A stretch of DNA of 64,000 bases from Flavonifractor sp052065355 (GTDB lineage: Bacteria > Bacillota > Clostridia > Oscillospirales > Oscillospiraceae), in assembly GCF_052065355.1 (NCBI RefSeq), contig NZ_JBQHUF010000007.1:62001-126000 (forward strand). Direction: 5' to 3'. Under the pieces are notes generated by a model. That model was not told the origin of the DNA and did not search any database. It worked only from the letters and a program-made list of their open reading frames with translations. Position numbers and translations under genes: made by a program. Position 1 is the stretch's first letter; each line of letters begins with the position of its first letter. Positions 8,776 through 16,839 of the stretch are shown piece after piece.

Positions 8776-10428
8776 ATGCTCAAACGAATCTGCACCGGAG
8801 CGCTGGCCGCTCTGCTGGTGCTTTCCGCCGCGCCCATCTCCGCCGCGGCGTCCTTCACTGACGCCCAGGGCCACTGGGCCCAGGAGGTGGTGGAAAAAGC
8901 GGAGGCTTACGGCCTGGTGGAGGGCAAGCCGGACGGCACCTTCGGCGTGGGGGAAGAGATCACCCGCAGCCAGTTCGTCACCGTCCTGTGCCGCATGTTC
9001 GGCTGGGACATGGTGTCCCCCGCCTCTCCCTCCTACATCGACTGCCCTTCCTCCGCCTGGTACTACTCCGCGGTGGAGACCGCCCGGGCCCACGATGTGA
9101 TGGACCCCTCCGGCGCCTTCCGGCCCGAGGACTACATCAGCCGGGGCGAGATGGCCGTTATGCTGGTGCGGGCTTTGGGATATGACACCCTGGCCCAGGA
9201 CCTGTCCGGTCTGGACCTCCCCTTCGACGATGTAAAGGAGGATGTGGGCTACATGGCCATCGCCTACGACATCGGTATGATCAACGGCGTGGAGGGCCCC
9301 GACGGCTCCCTGAAGTTCCTGCCCACCCACTCCGCCACCCGGGAGGAAGCGGCGGCCATGCTGGTGCGGGTGTATGAGCGGTACATCTCCAAGACGGAAT
9401 GGCTCCACGGCTTTTACGCCTTCTCCTCCTACTCCCAGATCAACCTCACTGCCGACATGGACGGCGTCAGCGTGGGCTGGGCCCGGATGGAGTACGGTGA
9501 GAACGGCCCCACCCTCAACTCCACCTCGGCCAACGGCAACGACTGGGTGAAACCGGACGATGTGACCCCCGCCACCTCTTATTTTGAGAGCAATCATGTG
9601 CCCTATAATCTGAGCGTCTTTGCCTCTGCCGGCGACAGCATTACCCTGGCCGACGGCACCACCACCTCCACTGTGGCGGCGGTCACCGGCACCCCTGAGG
9701 CCCGTGCTCAGGCCATCGACGCTCTGGTAACAGCGGCGGCGGACTACGCCGGTCTGACCATAGACTTTGAGGCCCTGAAGGGAGATACCATAAAGAAGAA
9801 TTATGTTACCTTTATGAAGGACCTGCGGGAGGCCCTGCCCGACGACAAGACCCTTTACGTCTGCGTCCAGCCCGACACCTGGTACACCGGCTATGATTAC
9901 CGGGGACTGGGCGAGGTGTGCGACAAGGTGATCCTGATGGCCCACGACTACCAGTGGACTTCCATCCCCGACTCCTATGTGGGCACCGCCAACACCGACT
10001 CCCCCGTCACCCCCTTTGCCAGCGTGTACGAGGCTCTGCGGGACATCACCGACAAGGACACCGGCGTGCAGGACGTGAGCAAGATCGCCCTGGCCATTTC
10101 CTTTGGCACCGCCGGGTTCCACGTGGATGAAAACGGCAGGATCCTTGAAACCACCATCTACCATCCCGCTCCCACTACCCTGGCCCAGCGGCTGGCACAG
10201 CCCGACACGGTGGTGACCTATTCGGAAAAGTACCGCAACCCCTACGCCCTGTATACCACCGAGGACGGCGGACATTATAAGGTATGGTACGAAAATGAAC
10301 AGAGCGTGCTGGACAAGCTGCAGCTGGCCCGGATGTTCGGTATTACCGGCGTGTCCCTGTGGCGGCTGGGGACCATCCCCAATTACTCCGGCTATGATGT
10401 CTGGACCGCGGTGCAGGGCACCCTTTGA
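8776..10428 (+). CDS. SLH-domain surface protein with GH18-type hydrolase domain
   Basis: A 551-residue exported protein. Residues 1-25 are a signal peptide ending in AAA. Three S-layer homology repeats follow (about 26-67, 87-130, 148-200), which bind secondary cell-wall polymer. Residues about 210-551 resemble glycoside hydrolase family 18 in the YaaH/SleL branch; the catalytic strand reads GLTIDFEALKG with Asp330 and Glu332, and VILMAHDYQW is a later conserved strand. Likely a cell-wall-bound muramyl or chitin-type glycosidase acting on peptidoglycan. The ATG at 8776 is chosen for the signal peptide and the AAAGGAGG upstream. Confidence 0.85.
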   Translation: MLKRICTGALAALLVLSAAPISAAASFTDAQGHWAQEVVEKAEAYGLVEGKPDGTFGVGEEITRSQFVTVLCRMFGWDMVSPASPSYIDCPSSAWYYSAVETARAHDVMDPSGAFRPEDYISRGEMAVMLVRALGYDTLAQDLSGLDLPFDDVKEDVGYMAIAYDIGMINGVEGPDGSLKFLPTHSATREEAAAMLVRVYERYISKTEWLHGFYAFSSYSQINLTADMDGVSVGWARMEYGENGPTLNSTSANGNDWVKPDDVTPATSYFESNHVPYNLSVFASAGDSITLADGTTTSTVAAVTGTPEARAQAIDALVTAAADYAGLTIDFEALKGDTIKKNYVTFMKDLREALPDDKTLYVCVQPDTWYTGYDYRGLGEVCDKVILMAHDYQWTSIPDSYVGTANTDSPVTPFASVYEALRDITDKDTGVQDVSKIALAISFGTAGFHVDENGRILETTIYHPAPTTLAQRLAQPDTVVTYSEKYRNPYALYTTEDGGHYKVWYENEQSVLDKLQLARMFGITGVSLWRLGTIPNYSGYDVWTAVQGTL

Positions 10429-10442
10429 GGAGGCAAGGAACG

Positions 10443-11300
10443 ATGAAGCAAACCCCTAAGGAGCTGGCCCACGACTTTTTCCTCATGAGCGTGGGCACCG
10501 CTCTGGTTTCGGTAGGCGTATACTTCTTTAAATTCCCCAACAACTTCTCCATGGGCGGCGTATCCGGTATGGCGGTGCTGCTGGGCAAGCTGATTCCCCA
10601 GCTCTCCCCTTCCACCTTCAACTCCATCATCAACCTGCTGTTTCTGGTGCTGGGCTTTCTGCTGCTGGACAAGGGCTTCGGCTTCCGGACGGTGTACTGC
10701 TCCATTCTGTACGCCGGTCTGGTGCAGCTGTTTGAGGTCATCTGTCCCCTCTCCGGCCCCCTTACCGACCAGCTGATGCTGGAGCTGCTCTTTGCCGTCA
10801 TCCTGCCCGCCATCGGCTCGGCTACCCTGTTCAACATCGGCGCCTCCTCCGGCGGCACCGATATTGCCGCCATGATTTTGAAAAAGTACTCCGGCATGGA
10901 CGTGGGACGGGCCCTGCTGGTCTCCGACGTGGCCATCGCCGCCGCGGCTCTGGTGGTCTTCGACGTGCAGTCCGGTCTGTGCTCCCTGCTGGGCCTGGCT
11001 CTTAAGTCGGTACTGGTGGATTCCGCCATCGAGTCCTTCAATCGTCGGAAAGCCTTCTTCATCATTACCTCCAACCCGGAGGCGGTGTGCAGCTATGTCA
11101 CCGACGTGCTGGAGCGCGGCGCCACCCTGTGGCAGGCCCAGGGCGCCTACACCCATGAGGTCCACCATGTGGTGCTCACCGTTCTCTCCCGGGGTCAGGC
11201 AGTGGTCCTCCGCCGCCAGCTGAAGGCCATGGACCCCCACGCTTTCCTGATCGTGGCCAACTCCAGCGAGATCTTCGGCAAAGGTTTCCTGCGGGCGTAA
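10443..11300 (+). CDS. YitT family membrane protein (DUF161/DUF2179)
   Basis: A 285-residue membrane protein with about five to six hydrophobic segments over residues 1-190 and a soluble C-terminal DUF2179-type domain (about 200-280, containing TSNPEAVCSYVTDVLERGAT). Family members of this shape are common in Firmicutes; function is not firmly known. It starts 14 bases after the upstream SLH gene, so the two may be co-transcribed. Confidence 0.88.
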   Translation: MKQTPKELAHDFFLMSVGTALVSVGVYFFKFPNNFSMGGVSGMAVLLGKLIPQLSPSTFNSIINLLFLVLGFLLLDKGFGFRTVYCSILYAGLVQLFEVICPLSGPLTDQLMLELLFAVILPAIGSATLFNIGASSGGTDIAAMILKKYSGMDVGRALLVSDVAIAAAALVVFDVQSGLCSLLGLALKSVLVDSAIESFNRRKAFFIITSNPEAVCSYVTDVLERGATLWQAQGAYTHEVHHVVLTVLSRGQAVVLRRQLKAMDPHAFLIVANSSEIFGKGFLRA

Positions 11301-11340
11301 TTCCATTACCTGGAAAATATTTCCCAATCGACGTAGTTCT

Positions 11341-11405
11341 CCCTCCTTCGCGGCAAAATATGGTAATATATGGTTATCCAATACCTGTTTTGCCGTGAAG
11401 GAGGG
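11341..11405 (+). promoter_or_regulatory. 18-bp inverted repeat covering the noc ribosome-binding site
   Basis: Arms 11341-11358 and 11388-11405 pair over 18 positions with a single G-U. The right arm contains the AAGGAGGG of the noc gene and is followed by CTTTTT and then the ATG. For a transcript coming from yitT this is both a terminator shape and a ribosome-site lock. The 29-base loop carries an extended -10 (TGG then TAATAT, 11364-11369), so a promoter inside the loop would yield a message without the left arm and with a free ribosome site. Confidence 0.7.
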
Positions 11406-11411
11406 CTTTTT

Positions 11412-12212
11412 ATGCCGTTATTACGCCGAAAAGGCTTATTTGAAAGCAACAAGGTGCTGTACTTACCTGCGGCAGTCATCGCACCCAATCCCGACCAGCC
11501 ACGCCGCCACTTTTCCCGGGAAGGGCTGGAGGAGCTGGCCGCCAGCATCAAGGAGCACGGGGTACTCCAGCCCCTGTCGGTGCGGCGGAGCAGTCAGGGC
11601 TACGAGCTGATCTCCGGTGAGCGCCGTCTGCGGGCCTCCCGGATGGCGGGGCTTACCGAAGTGCCCTGTATCGTGGTCAGTGTGGACAGTAAGGAGTCCT
11701 CCCTGCTGGCCCTGGTGGAAAACCTTCAGCGGAGGGATCTGGATTTTGTAGAGGAGGCCTCCGCCCTAGCCCGGCTCATTGAGACCTACCACCTGTCCCA
11801 GGAAGAGGCCGCCCGGCGGATCGGCAAATCCCAGTCGGCGGTGGCCAACAAGCTGCGGCTGCTGAAGCTGCCCCCGGAGGCTTTGGCTCTGCTGCGGGAG
11901 CACGGCTGTACCGAGCGCCACGCCCGGGCTCTGCTGCGGCTGGAGGGGCCTCAGGCTCAGCTGGAGGCCGCCCGGCATGTGGCGGAGCAGGGTTTTACCG
12001 TGGCCCGCACCGAGCAGTATGTGGAAGACCTGCTGCGGCAGGGGGACAAGCCCAAGAAGAAGCCGACCTTTGTCATCAAGGACGTGCGGCTGTTTTTAAA
12101 CACCGTCAGCCGGGGTCTGTCCCTGATGAAGAACGCCGGGGTCAATGCCAACTGCCAGCGGAAGGAGACGGAGGACTCCATTTTGCTGACCATTACCATA
12201 CCCAAGGCATAA
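11412..12212 (+). CDS. noc: ParB-family nucleoid occlusion protein, Noc-like
   Basis: A 266-residue ParB/Spo0J-family protein just before parA and parB, the position of noc in Bacillus. It has the CTP-binding motifs GERRLRAS (about residue 75) and ENLQRRD (about 104), and a central helix-turn-helix around GKSQSAVANKLRLLKL. The N-terminus (MPLLRRKGLFE) is short, basic and hydrophobic and could be the membrane-binding helix known from Noc. By family it would bind DNA sites and block Z-ring assembly over the nucleoid. It could instead be a second partitioning ParB; specificity cannot be read from sequence alone. The ATG at 11412 follows GGAGGG. Confidence 0.75.
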   Translation: MPLLRRKGLFESNKVLYLPAAVIAPNPDQPRRHFSREGLEELAASIKEHGVLQPLSVRRSSQGYELISGERRLRASRMAGLTEVPCIVVSVDSKESSLLALVENLQRRDLDFVEEASALARLIETYHLSQEEAARRIGKSQSAVANKLRLLKLPPEALALLREHGCTERHARALLRLEGPQAQLEAARHVAEQGFTVARTEQYVEDLLRQGDKPKKKPTFVIKDVRLFLNTVSRGLSLMKNAGVNANCQRKETEDSILLTITIPKA

Positions 12213-12228
12213 TGTTTCACGTGAAACA
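12213..12228. other. parS site 1
   Basis: A perfect 16-bp palindromic parS (TGTTTCACGTGAAACA), immediately after the stop codon of the Noc-like gene. ParB loads here as a clamp. 35 bases separate it from the next site. Confidence 0.95.
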
Positions 12229-12252
12229 TCGTCGGTGCCCACACAAAATCAT

Positions 12253-12296
12253 ACAAGAACCATGTTTCACGTGAAACATGGTTCTTGTGCTTTTTT
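12253..12296 (+). terminator. terminator of the Noc-like gene built on a parS palindrome
   Basis: A perfect 36-bp palindrome (12253-12288) with no spacer is followed by GC and six T's (12291-12296). In RNA it folds into a long hairpin plus U tract, an intrinsic terminator. Its centre is a parS site. Confidence 0.8.
12263..12278. other. parS site 2
   Basis: A second perfect 16-bp parS, 50 bp after the first (start to start) and at the exact centre of the terminator palindrome. Confidence 0.95.
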
Positions 12297-12299
12297 CGG

Positions 12300-12328
12300 T
12301 TGAATTAGCAGGAAAGAGAAGATATAAT
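12300..12328 (+). promoter_or_regulatory. parAB promoter
   Basis: TTGAAT (12300-12305), 17-bp spacer and TATAAT (12323-12328). It starts four bases after the U tract of the parS terminator, so ParB spreading from the two upstream parS sites could repress it. Confidence 0.75.
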
Positions 12329-12369
12329 AGATAAGCATGCTGGTTACACAAGAAAAAGGCAGGTGTGTT

Positions 12370-13155
12370 ATGGCAAAGACCATCGCGATCGTGAATCAAA
12401 AGGGCGGTGTGGGAAAGACTACCACCTGTGTGAATCTGGCCGCCGCCCTGAAAAAGCTGGAACAGCGAGTGCTGGTGTGCGACTTCGATCCGCAGGCCAA
12501 CACCACCTCCGGCCTGGGGGTGGACAAAACCATCGCCCCCAATGTATATGACGTTCTGCTCAACGGCTCGGAGACGGCGAAAGCCATCGTCTCCACTCCC
12601 TACGCCGACGTGATCCCCTCCAACAAGGCCCTCACCGGAGCCATCGTGGAGATGATCGGCCTGGACCGCCGGGAATACCGTCTGAAGGACGCCCTGTCCC
12701 TGGTGCGGTCGGATTACGACTACATCCTGATCGACTGTCCCCCTTCCCTGGAGCTGCTTACTCTCAATGCCCTGTGCGCCGCCGATACGGTGCTGGTGCC
12801 GGTACAGTGTGAGTACTACGCTCTGGAGGGACTCAGCGATCTGCTGTCCACCATTCGTATCGTCAAGCGCTCCCTCAACCCGTCCATCGCCCTGGAGGGC
12901 GTGGTACTCACCATGTACGACGGGCGCACCAACCTGTCCATGCAGGTGGCGGAAGAGGTCAAGCGCCACTTCCCCGGCCAGGTGTACGCCACGGTGATTC
13001 CCCGGAACGTGCGGCTGTCCGAGGCTCCCAGCTACGGCAAGCCGGTGTCCGCCTATGATCCTCTGTCCAGGGGTTCCGAGGCCTACGCTGCCCTGGCTGC
13101 CGAAGTGCTGGAACAGAACCAATACGCCGTGACCCGCATGGAAAGGAGCGAATGA
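12370..13155 (+). CDS. parA: chromosome-partitioning ATPase ParA/Soj
   Basis: A 261-residue ParA/Soj ATPase. The deviant Walker A KGGVGKTT is at about residues 11-18, Walker A' DFDPQANTT near 42, and Walker B 'YILIDCPPSL' near 120. It dimerises with ATP on the nucleoid and, with ParB bound to parS, moves the origin and regulates DnaA in relatives. It is followed directly by parB with one base between stop and start. The ATG at 12370 is chosen because the motif spacing fits and it follows GGCAGG. Confidence 0.95.
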   Translation: MAKTIAIVNQKGGVGKTTTCVNLAAALKKLEQRVLVCDFDPQANTTSGLGVDKTIAPNVYDVLLNGSETAKAIVSTPYADVIPSNKALTGAIVEMIGLDRREYRLKDALSLVRSDYDYILIDCPPSLELLTLNALCAADTVLVPVQCEYYALEGLSDLLSTIRIVKRSLNPSIALEGVVLTMYDGRTNLSMQVAEEVKRHFPGQVYATVIPRNVRLSEAPSYGKPVSAYDPLSRGSEAYAALAAEVLEQNQYAVTRMERSE

Positions 13156-13156
13156 C

Positions 13157-14047
13157 ATGGCTGTTGAACGCGGCCTGGGCCGTGGCCTGGGCGCTCTGCT
13201 GGGGGACGCCGCCCTCCAGTCACAGGAAGGAGGCTCCCTCTCCCTCCCCATCTCCAAAGTGGAACCGGGCCTGAAGCAGCCCCGGAAGCGCTTTGAAGAG
13301 GAGGCTCTTCAGGATCTGGCGGACTCCATCCGCACCCACGGCATCATTCAGCCCCTGACGGTGCGGCGGCTGGCCTCCGGCTACTATCAGATCATCGCCG
13401 GGGAGCGCCGGTGGCGGGCCGCCAAGCTGGCAGGCCTCACTGAGGTGCCCGCCGTCATCATCGAGGCCGACGACCGGAAGGTCATGGAGCTGGGCCTTAT
13501 CGAAAACCTCCAGCGGGAGGACCTGAATCCCATCGAAGAAGCCAACGGCTATAAGGTGCTGATGGAGGAATACGGTCTTACCCAGGAGGAGGTCTCCCAG
13601 CGGGTGGGCAAGTCCCGTCCCGCCGTGGCCAACGCCCTGCGGCTGCTGGCCCTCCCTGATCCGGTCTGTCAGCTGCTGGAGGAAGGCAAGCTGTCCGCCG
13701 GACATGCCCGGGCCATCCTGTCCGTCCCCAACGGCGGCCTGCAGATGCAGCTGGCCAAAAAGGTAGTGGAGGACGGTCTCAGCGTCCGCCAGACCGAGGC
13801 CTTGGCCAAGCGGCTGGCCGCCGGAGAAAAGGAGGCTCCCCCCTCCCCCACTGCCGCCGGGCCCGACCTGTCCATCTATTTTAAGGAAGCGGAAAAATCC
13901 CTGGCCGCCCGGTTTGGCCGCAAGGTCCACATCATCAACGGAAAAAAGAAGGGTAAGATCGAGTTGGAGTACTACGATCCCGACGACCTCAATACCTTGC
14001 TGGAGCTGTTGGAGCAGCTCCCCGGGAAAGGAGGTCAAACCCTTTGA
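13157..14047 (+). CDS. parB: chromosome-partitioning protein ParB/Spo0J
   Basis: A 296-residue ParB clamp protein. Motifs in order: N-terminal GLGRGLGALL box that stimulates ParA (residues 4-14), GERRWRAAKLAG (about 86), ENLQREDLNPIEEA (about 116), helix-turn-helix around VGKSRPAVANALRLL, and a C-terminal dimer domain ending near the stop. It binds parS sites at 12213, 12263 and 14628. GGAGCG precedes the ATG. Its end overlaps a TTG start of a membrane coiled-coil gene with a strong ribosome site. Confidence 0.96.
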   Translation: MAVERGLGRGLGALLGDAALQSQEGGSLSLPISKVEPGLKQPRKRFEEEALQDLADSIRTHGIIQPLTVRRLASGYYQIIAGERRWRAAKLAGLTEVPAVIIEADDRKVMELGLIENLQREDLNPIEEANGYKVLMEEYGLTQEEVSQRVGKSRPAVANALRLLALPDPVCQLLEEGKLSAGHARAILSVPNGGLQMQLAKKVVEDGLSVRQTEALAKRLAAGEKEAPPSPTAAGPDLSIYFKEAEKSLAARFGRKVHIINGKKKGKIELEYYDPDDLNTLLELLEQLPGKGGQTL

Positions 14048-14616
14048 GCGACCGTTCCCAACACAAACACGAGGAGAGCCTCCAGCACGCGGCTGAGCAT
14101 GAAAAGCCCACCAAGCGCAATCCGGTGCTGTTTTATCTGATGATCCTCTTTGCCGCCGCCTTCCTGCTGCTGCTTATGTCCTTCCTGATGCAGCACCGGG
14201 CCAATCAGGAGGCTATGAACAACCTGCAGGAAACCTCTAATTCCGCGGTGGAGTCCCTGGAAAACAAGCTGAAAGAAAACGAAGAGCTGAAAGCCCAGGT
14301 GGATCAGCTGGAGGAGGAGAATCAGCAGCTCACCCAGCAGCTGGAGAGCTATACCGCCCAGGGCCAGCAGGAGCAGAGTGAACAGGAAGCCATTCTTCAG
14401 GCCCTGTCCGACCTAAATACCCTCCGTGGGCTGTATAATCAGGGCCGGTACAGCGATGCCCGGGATTTCCTGGCCCACCAGGAGCTTACTGCTGACAACA
14501 CCTATGTCACTGAGGAAAACCTGGCGCTTTACAACGAAAAGTACGCCGATCCGGCGAACCTGGAGATCTACAACCCCCTGGAGGCCTGGCAGCAGCTGGT
14601 GTCCTGGCTGGGCTGA
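14044..14616 (+). CDS. single-pass membrane coiled-coil protein, co-translated with parB
   Basis: A 190-residue protein of unknown function. Residues 1-27 are charged and cytoplasmic-like, 28-49 form one membrane helix, about 55-105 are a heptad-rich coiled coil (ENKLKENEELKAQVDQLEEE), and 110-190 form a small helical domain that looks TPR-like ('LRGLYNQGRYSDARDFL'). The TTG start overlaps the parB stop as TTGA and is preceded by a very strong GGAAAGGAGGTC, so parB and this protein are coupled. A third parS-like site follows 11 bases after its stop. A role in anchoring or signalling for the segregation machinery is inference from position only. Confidence 0.85.
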   Translation: MSDRSQHKHEESLQHAAEHEKPTKRNPVLFYLMILFAAAFLLLLMSFLMQHRANQEAMNNLQETSNSAVESLENKLKENEELKAQVDQLEEENQQLTQQLESYTAQGQQEQSEQEAILQALSDLNTLRGLYNQGRYSDARDFLAHQELTADNTYVTEENLALYNEKYADPANLEIYNPLEAWQQLVSWLG

Positions 14617-14627
14617 ACAGAAAGAAA

Positions 14628-14643
14628 TGTTTCACGTGAAACG
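14628..14643. other. parS site 3 (15 of 16)
   Basis: It matches the 16-bp parS palindrome except for G instead of A at the last base. It lies between the coiled-coil gene and serS and is followed by a 9-bp hairpin (GCAGTCCGC with GCGGACTGC) without a T run. Confidence 0.9.
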
Positions 14644-14702
14644 GCAGTCCGCGCAGCGGACTGCGGGCCTTCCCCGATCAATATTTATGAGGTGAATCAA
14701 CC

Positions 14703-16004
14703 ATGCTGGATATTCGTTTTGTCCGGGAGAATCCCGAGATCGTTAAGGAAAACATCAAGAAGAAGTTCCAGGAGGCCAAGCTTCCCCTGGTGGATCAGGT
14801 TATTGAGCTGGACGCCGAGAACCGCCGCACCATCCAGGAGGCCCAGGACCTGCGCACCGCCCGCAATGCCAAGAGCAAGCAGGTCGGCATGCTGATGGGC
14901 CAGGCCAAGAAGGACCCCTCCAAGCTGGAGGAGGCCGAGGCTCTGAAGGCCGAGGTTAAGGCCGACGCCGACCGTCTGGCCTATCTGGAGGGCCGGGAGA
15001 CCGAGCTGGCCGAGCAGATCCGCCACATCATGCTCCAGATCCCCAACATCATTGACCCTTCCGTGCCCATCGGCCCCGACGACTCCTGCAACGTGGAGGT
15101 CCAGCGCTTCGGTGAGCCTGTCACCCCCGACTTTGAGATCCCCTATCACACTCAGATCATGGAGTCCTTTGACGGCATCGACATGGACGCCGCCGGCCGG
15201 GTGTCCGGCAACGGCTTCTACTACCTGATGGGCGACATTGCCCGCCTCCACGAGGCGGTGCTGGCCTACGCCCGTGACTTTATGATCGACAAGGGCTTCA
15301 CCTTCTGCGTGCCCCCCTTCATGATCCACGGCAACGTGGTGGAGGGCGTCATGTCCCAGACCGAGATGGACGCCATGATGTACAAGATCGAGGGCGAGGA
15401 CCTGTACCTCATCGGTACCTCCGAGCACTCCATGATCGGCAAGTTCATCGACCAGATCATCCCCGAGGACAAGCTGCCCCAGACCCTCACCTCCTACTCC
15501 CCCTGCTTCCGCAAGGAGAAGGGCGCCCACGGCATCGAGGAACGGGGCGTCTACCGCATCCACCAGTTTGAGAAGCAGGAGATGGTAGTGGTCTGCAAGC
15601 CCGAGGACTCCATGAAGTGGTATGAGCAGATGTGGCGCTACTCCGTGGAGCTCTTCCGCTCCCTGGACATCCCCGTCCGTCAGCTGGAGTGCTGCTCCGG
15701 CGACCTGGCCGACCTGAAGGTCAAGTCCTGCGACATCGAGGCCTGGTCTCCCCGTCAGCAGAAGTACTTCGAGGTGTGCTCCTGCTCCAACCTGGGCGAC
15801 GCCCAGGCCCGCCGCCTGAAAATGCGCGTCAAGGGCGAGAAGGGCATGTACCTGCCCCACACCCTGAACAACACCGTGGTGGCGCCTCCCCGTATGCTCA
15901 TTGCCTTCCTGGAAAACAACCTCCAGGCCGACGGCTCCGTCAAGATTCCCGCTCCCCTGCGTCCCTACATGGGCGGCAAGGAAGTGCTGGTACCCAAAGC
16001 GTAA
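14703..16004 (+). CDS. serS: seryl-tRNA synthetase
   Basis: A 433-residue class II synthetase that charges tRNA-Ser. The N-terminal coiled-coil arm (about residues 25-100) binds the long variable arm of the tRNA; the catalytic core follows, with motif 2 around SPCFRKEKGAHGIEERGVYRIHQF and motif 3 near the C-terminus (NNTVVAPPRMLIAFLEN). The length is usual for bacteria. GAGGTG precedes the ATG. No T-box fits in the 86 bases upstream. mscL starts nine bases after the stop. Confidence 0.97.
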   Translation: MLDIRFVRENPEIVKENIKKKFQEAKLPLVDQVIELDAENRRTIQEAQDLRTARNAKSKQVGMLMGQAKKDPSKLEEAEALKAEVKADADRLAYLEGRETELAEQIRHIMLQIPNIIDPSVPIGPDDSCNVEVQRFGEPVTPDFEIPYHTQIMESFDGIDMDAAGRVSGNGFYYLMGDIARLHEAVLAYARDFMIDKGFTFCVPPFMIHGNVVEGVMSQTEMDAMMYKIEGEDLYLIGTSEHSMIGKFIDQIIPEDKLPQTLTSYSPCFRKEKGAHGIEERGVYRIHQFEKQEMVVVCKPEDSMKWYEQMWRYSVELFRSLDIPVRQLECCSGDLADLKVKSCDIEAWSPRQQKYFEVCSCSNLGDAQARRLKMRVKGEKGMYLPHTLNNTVVAPPRMLIAFLENNLQADGSVKIPAPLRPYMGGKEVLVPKA

Positions 16005-16013
16005 GGAGAATTT

Positions 16014-16439
16014 ATGTCCGCAAAAGAGAAAACCAAAGGCTTTATGGCCGAGTTCCGCAAATTCATTGCCCGGGGCAACGTGATCGACCTGGCGGTAGGC
16101 GTCATCATCGGCGGCGCCTTCCAGTCCATCGTCAATTCCCTGGTCAATGATGTGATCAATCCCATCCTGGGGGTGTTTGCCGGGGACAGCGAGTCCCTGG
16201 CCACCTCCCTCACCTTCCAGCTCCCCGGCGGCGGCCAGCTGATGCTGGGCAGCTTTATCAACGCCGTCATCAACTTCCTCATCATGGCCTTTGTCATCTT
16301 CCTGCTGGTGAAAGGCATCAACTCCTTCCACCGCAAGAAAGAGGAAGCACCTAAGGCGGCTCAGCCGCCCAAGCCCTCCGCTGAGGAAGTGCTGCTCACC
16401 GAGATCCGCGACCTGCTGAAGGAGGGCCGCCATGAGTGA
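16014..16439 (+). CDS. mscL: large-conductance mechanosensitive channel MscL
   Basis: A 141-residue channel protein that opens under membrane tension to release solutes on osmotic downshock. It shows the N-terminal amphipathic helix (GFMAEFRKFIARGNVIDLAVGVIIGGAF), two membrane helices (about residues 20-45 and 78-103), a periplasm-facing loop with GGGQLMLGSF, and a charged cytoplasmic C-terminal helix. The length is typical. The next gene overlaps its end by eight bases. Confidence 0.95.
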   Translation: MSAKEKTKGFMAEFRKFIARGNVIDLAVGVIIGGAFQSIVNSLVNDVINPILGVFAGDSESLATSLTFQLPGGGQLMLGSFINAVINFLIMAFVIFLLVKGINSFHRKKEEAPKAAQPPKPSAEEVLLTEIRDLLKEGRHE

Positions 16440-16782
16440 CCGGCCTGAGGACAACAAGCCCCAGGAGGAACAGGAGCCCTATATCCCTGCCTCCCCTATC
16501 AAGCGCATTATTGCCTGGGTGGGCATCGTCTATATGGTCTGCCTGATTTTCCTCAACCTCTACCCCTTTTTCAACGGCGGGTCCTATCTGACCGGCGTAG
16601 CACCTTTATTTGCCTGTCCCGGTATTGTCGGACTGTTGGTCATCGCCATTTGGACGCTGCGCCAGCCCGACGAGACCTATTCCAAAAAAGCCTCTATGGT
16701 GGTACTGGCCCTGGTATGTGCAGTGGGCCTGGTAGTCAGTCTGGTGCTGGGCATCCCCGGCCTGCTGGCTAACTTCAACTGA
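16432..16782 (+). CDS. small membrane protein, unknown function
   Basis: A 116-residue protein with a charged, Pro-rich N-terminus (1-25) and three predicted membrane segments (about 27-45, 55-75, 88-110). I do not recognise a family. It overlaps the end of mscL, with AAGGAGGG before its ATG, so it is co-translated with the channel. Confidence 0.75.
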   Translation: MSDRPEDNKPQEEQEPYIPASPIKRIIAWVGIVYMVCLIFLNLYPFFNGGSYLTGVAPLFACPGIVGLLVIAIWTLRQPDETYSKKASMVVLALVCAVGLVVSLVLGIPGLLANFN

Positions 16783-16839
16783 AACACGATACCAGCGGCA
16801 AAGGCTCTGTTTACCTGACTGAGAAAGGGAGGTAACACA

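Noticed and set aside
14617..14702. T-box before serS
   Set aside because: Only 86 bases are available and the T-box sequence is missing; the palindrome there is a parS.
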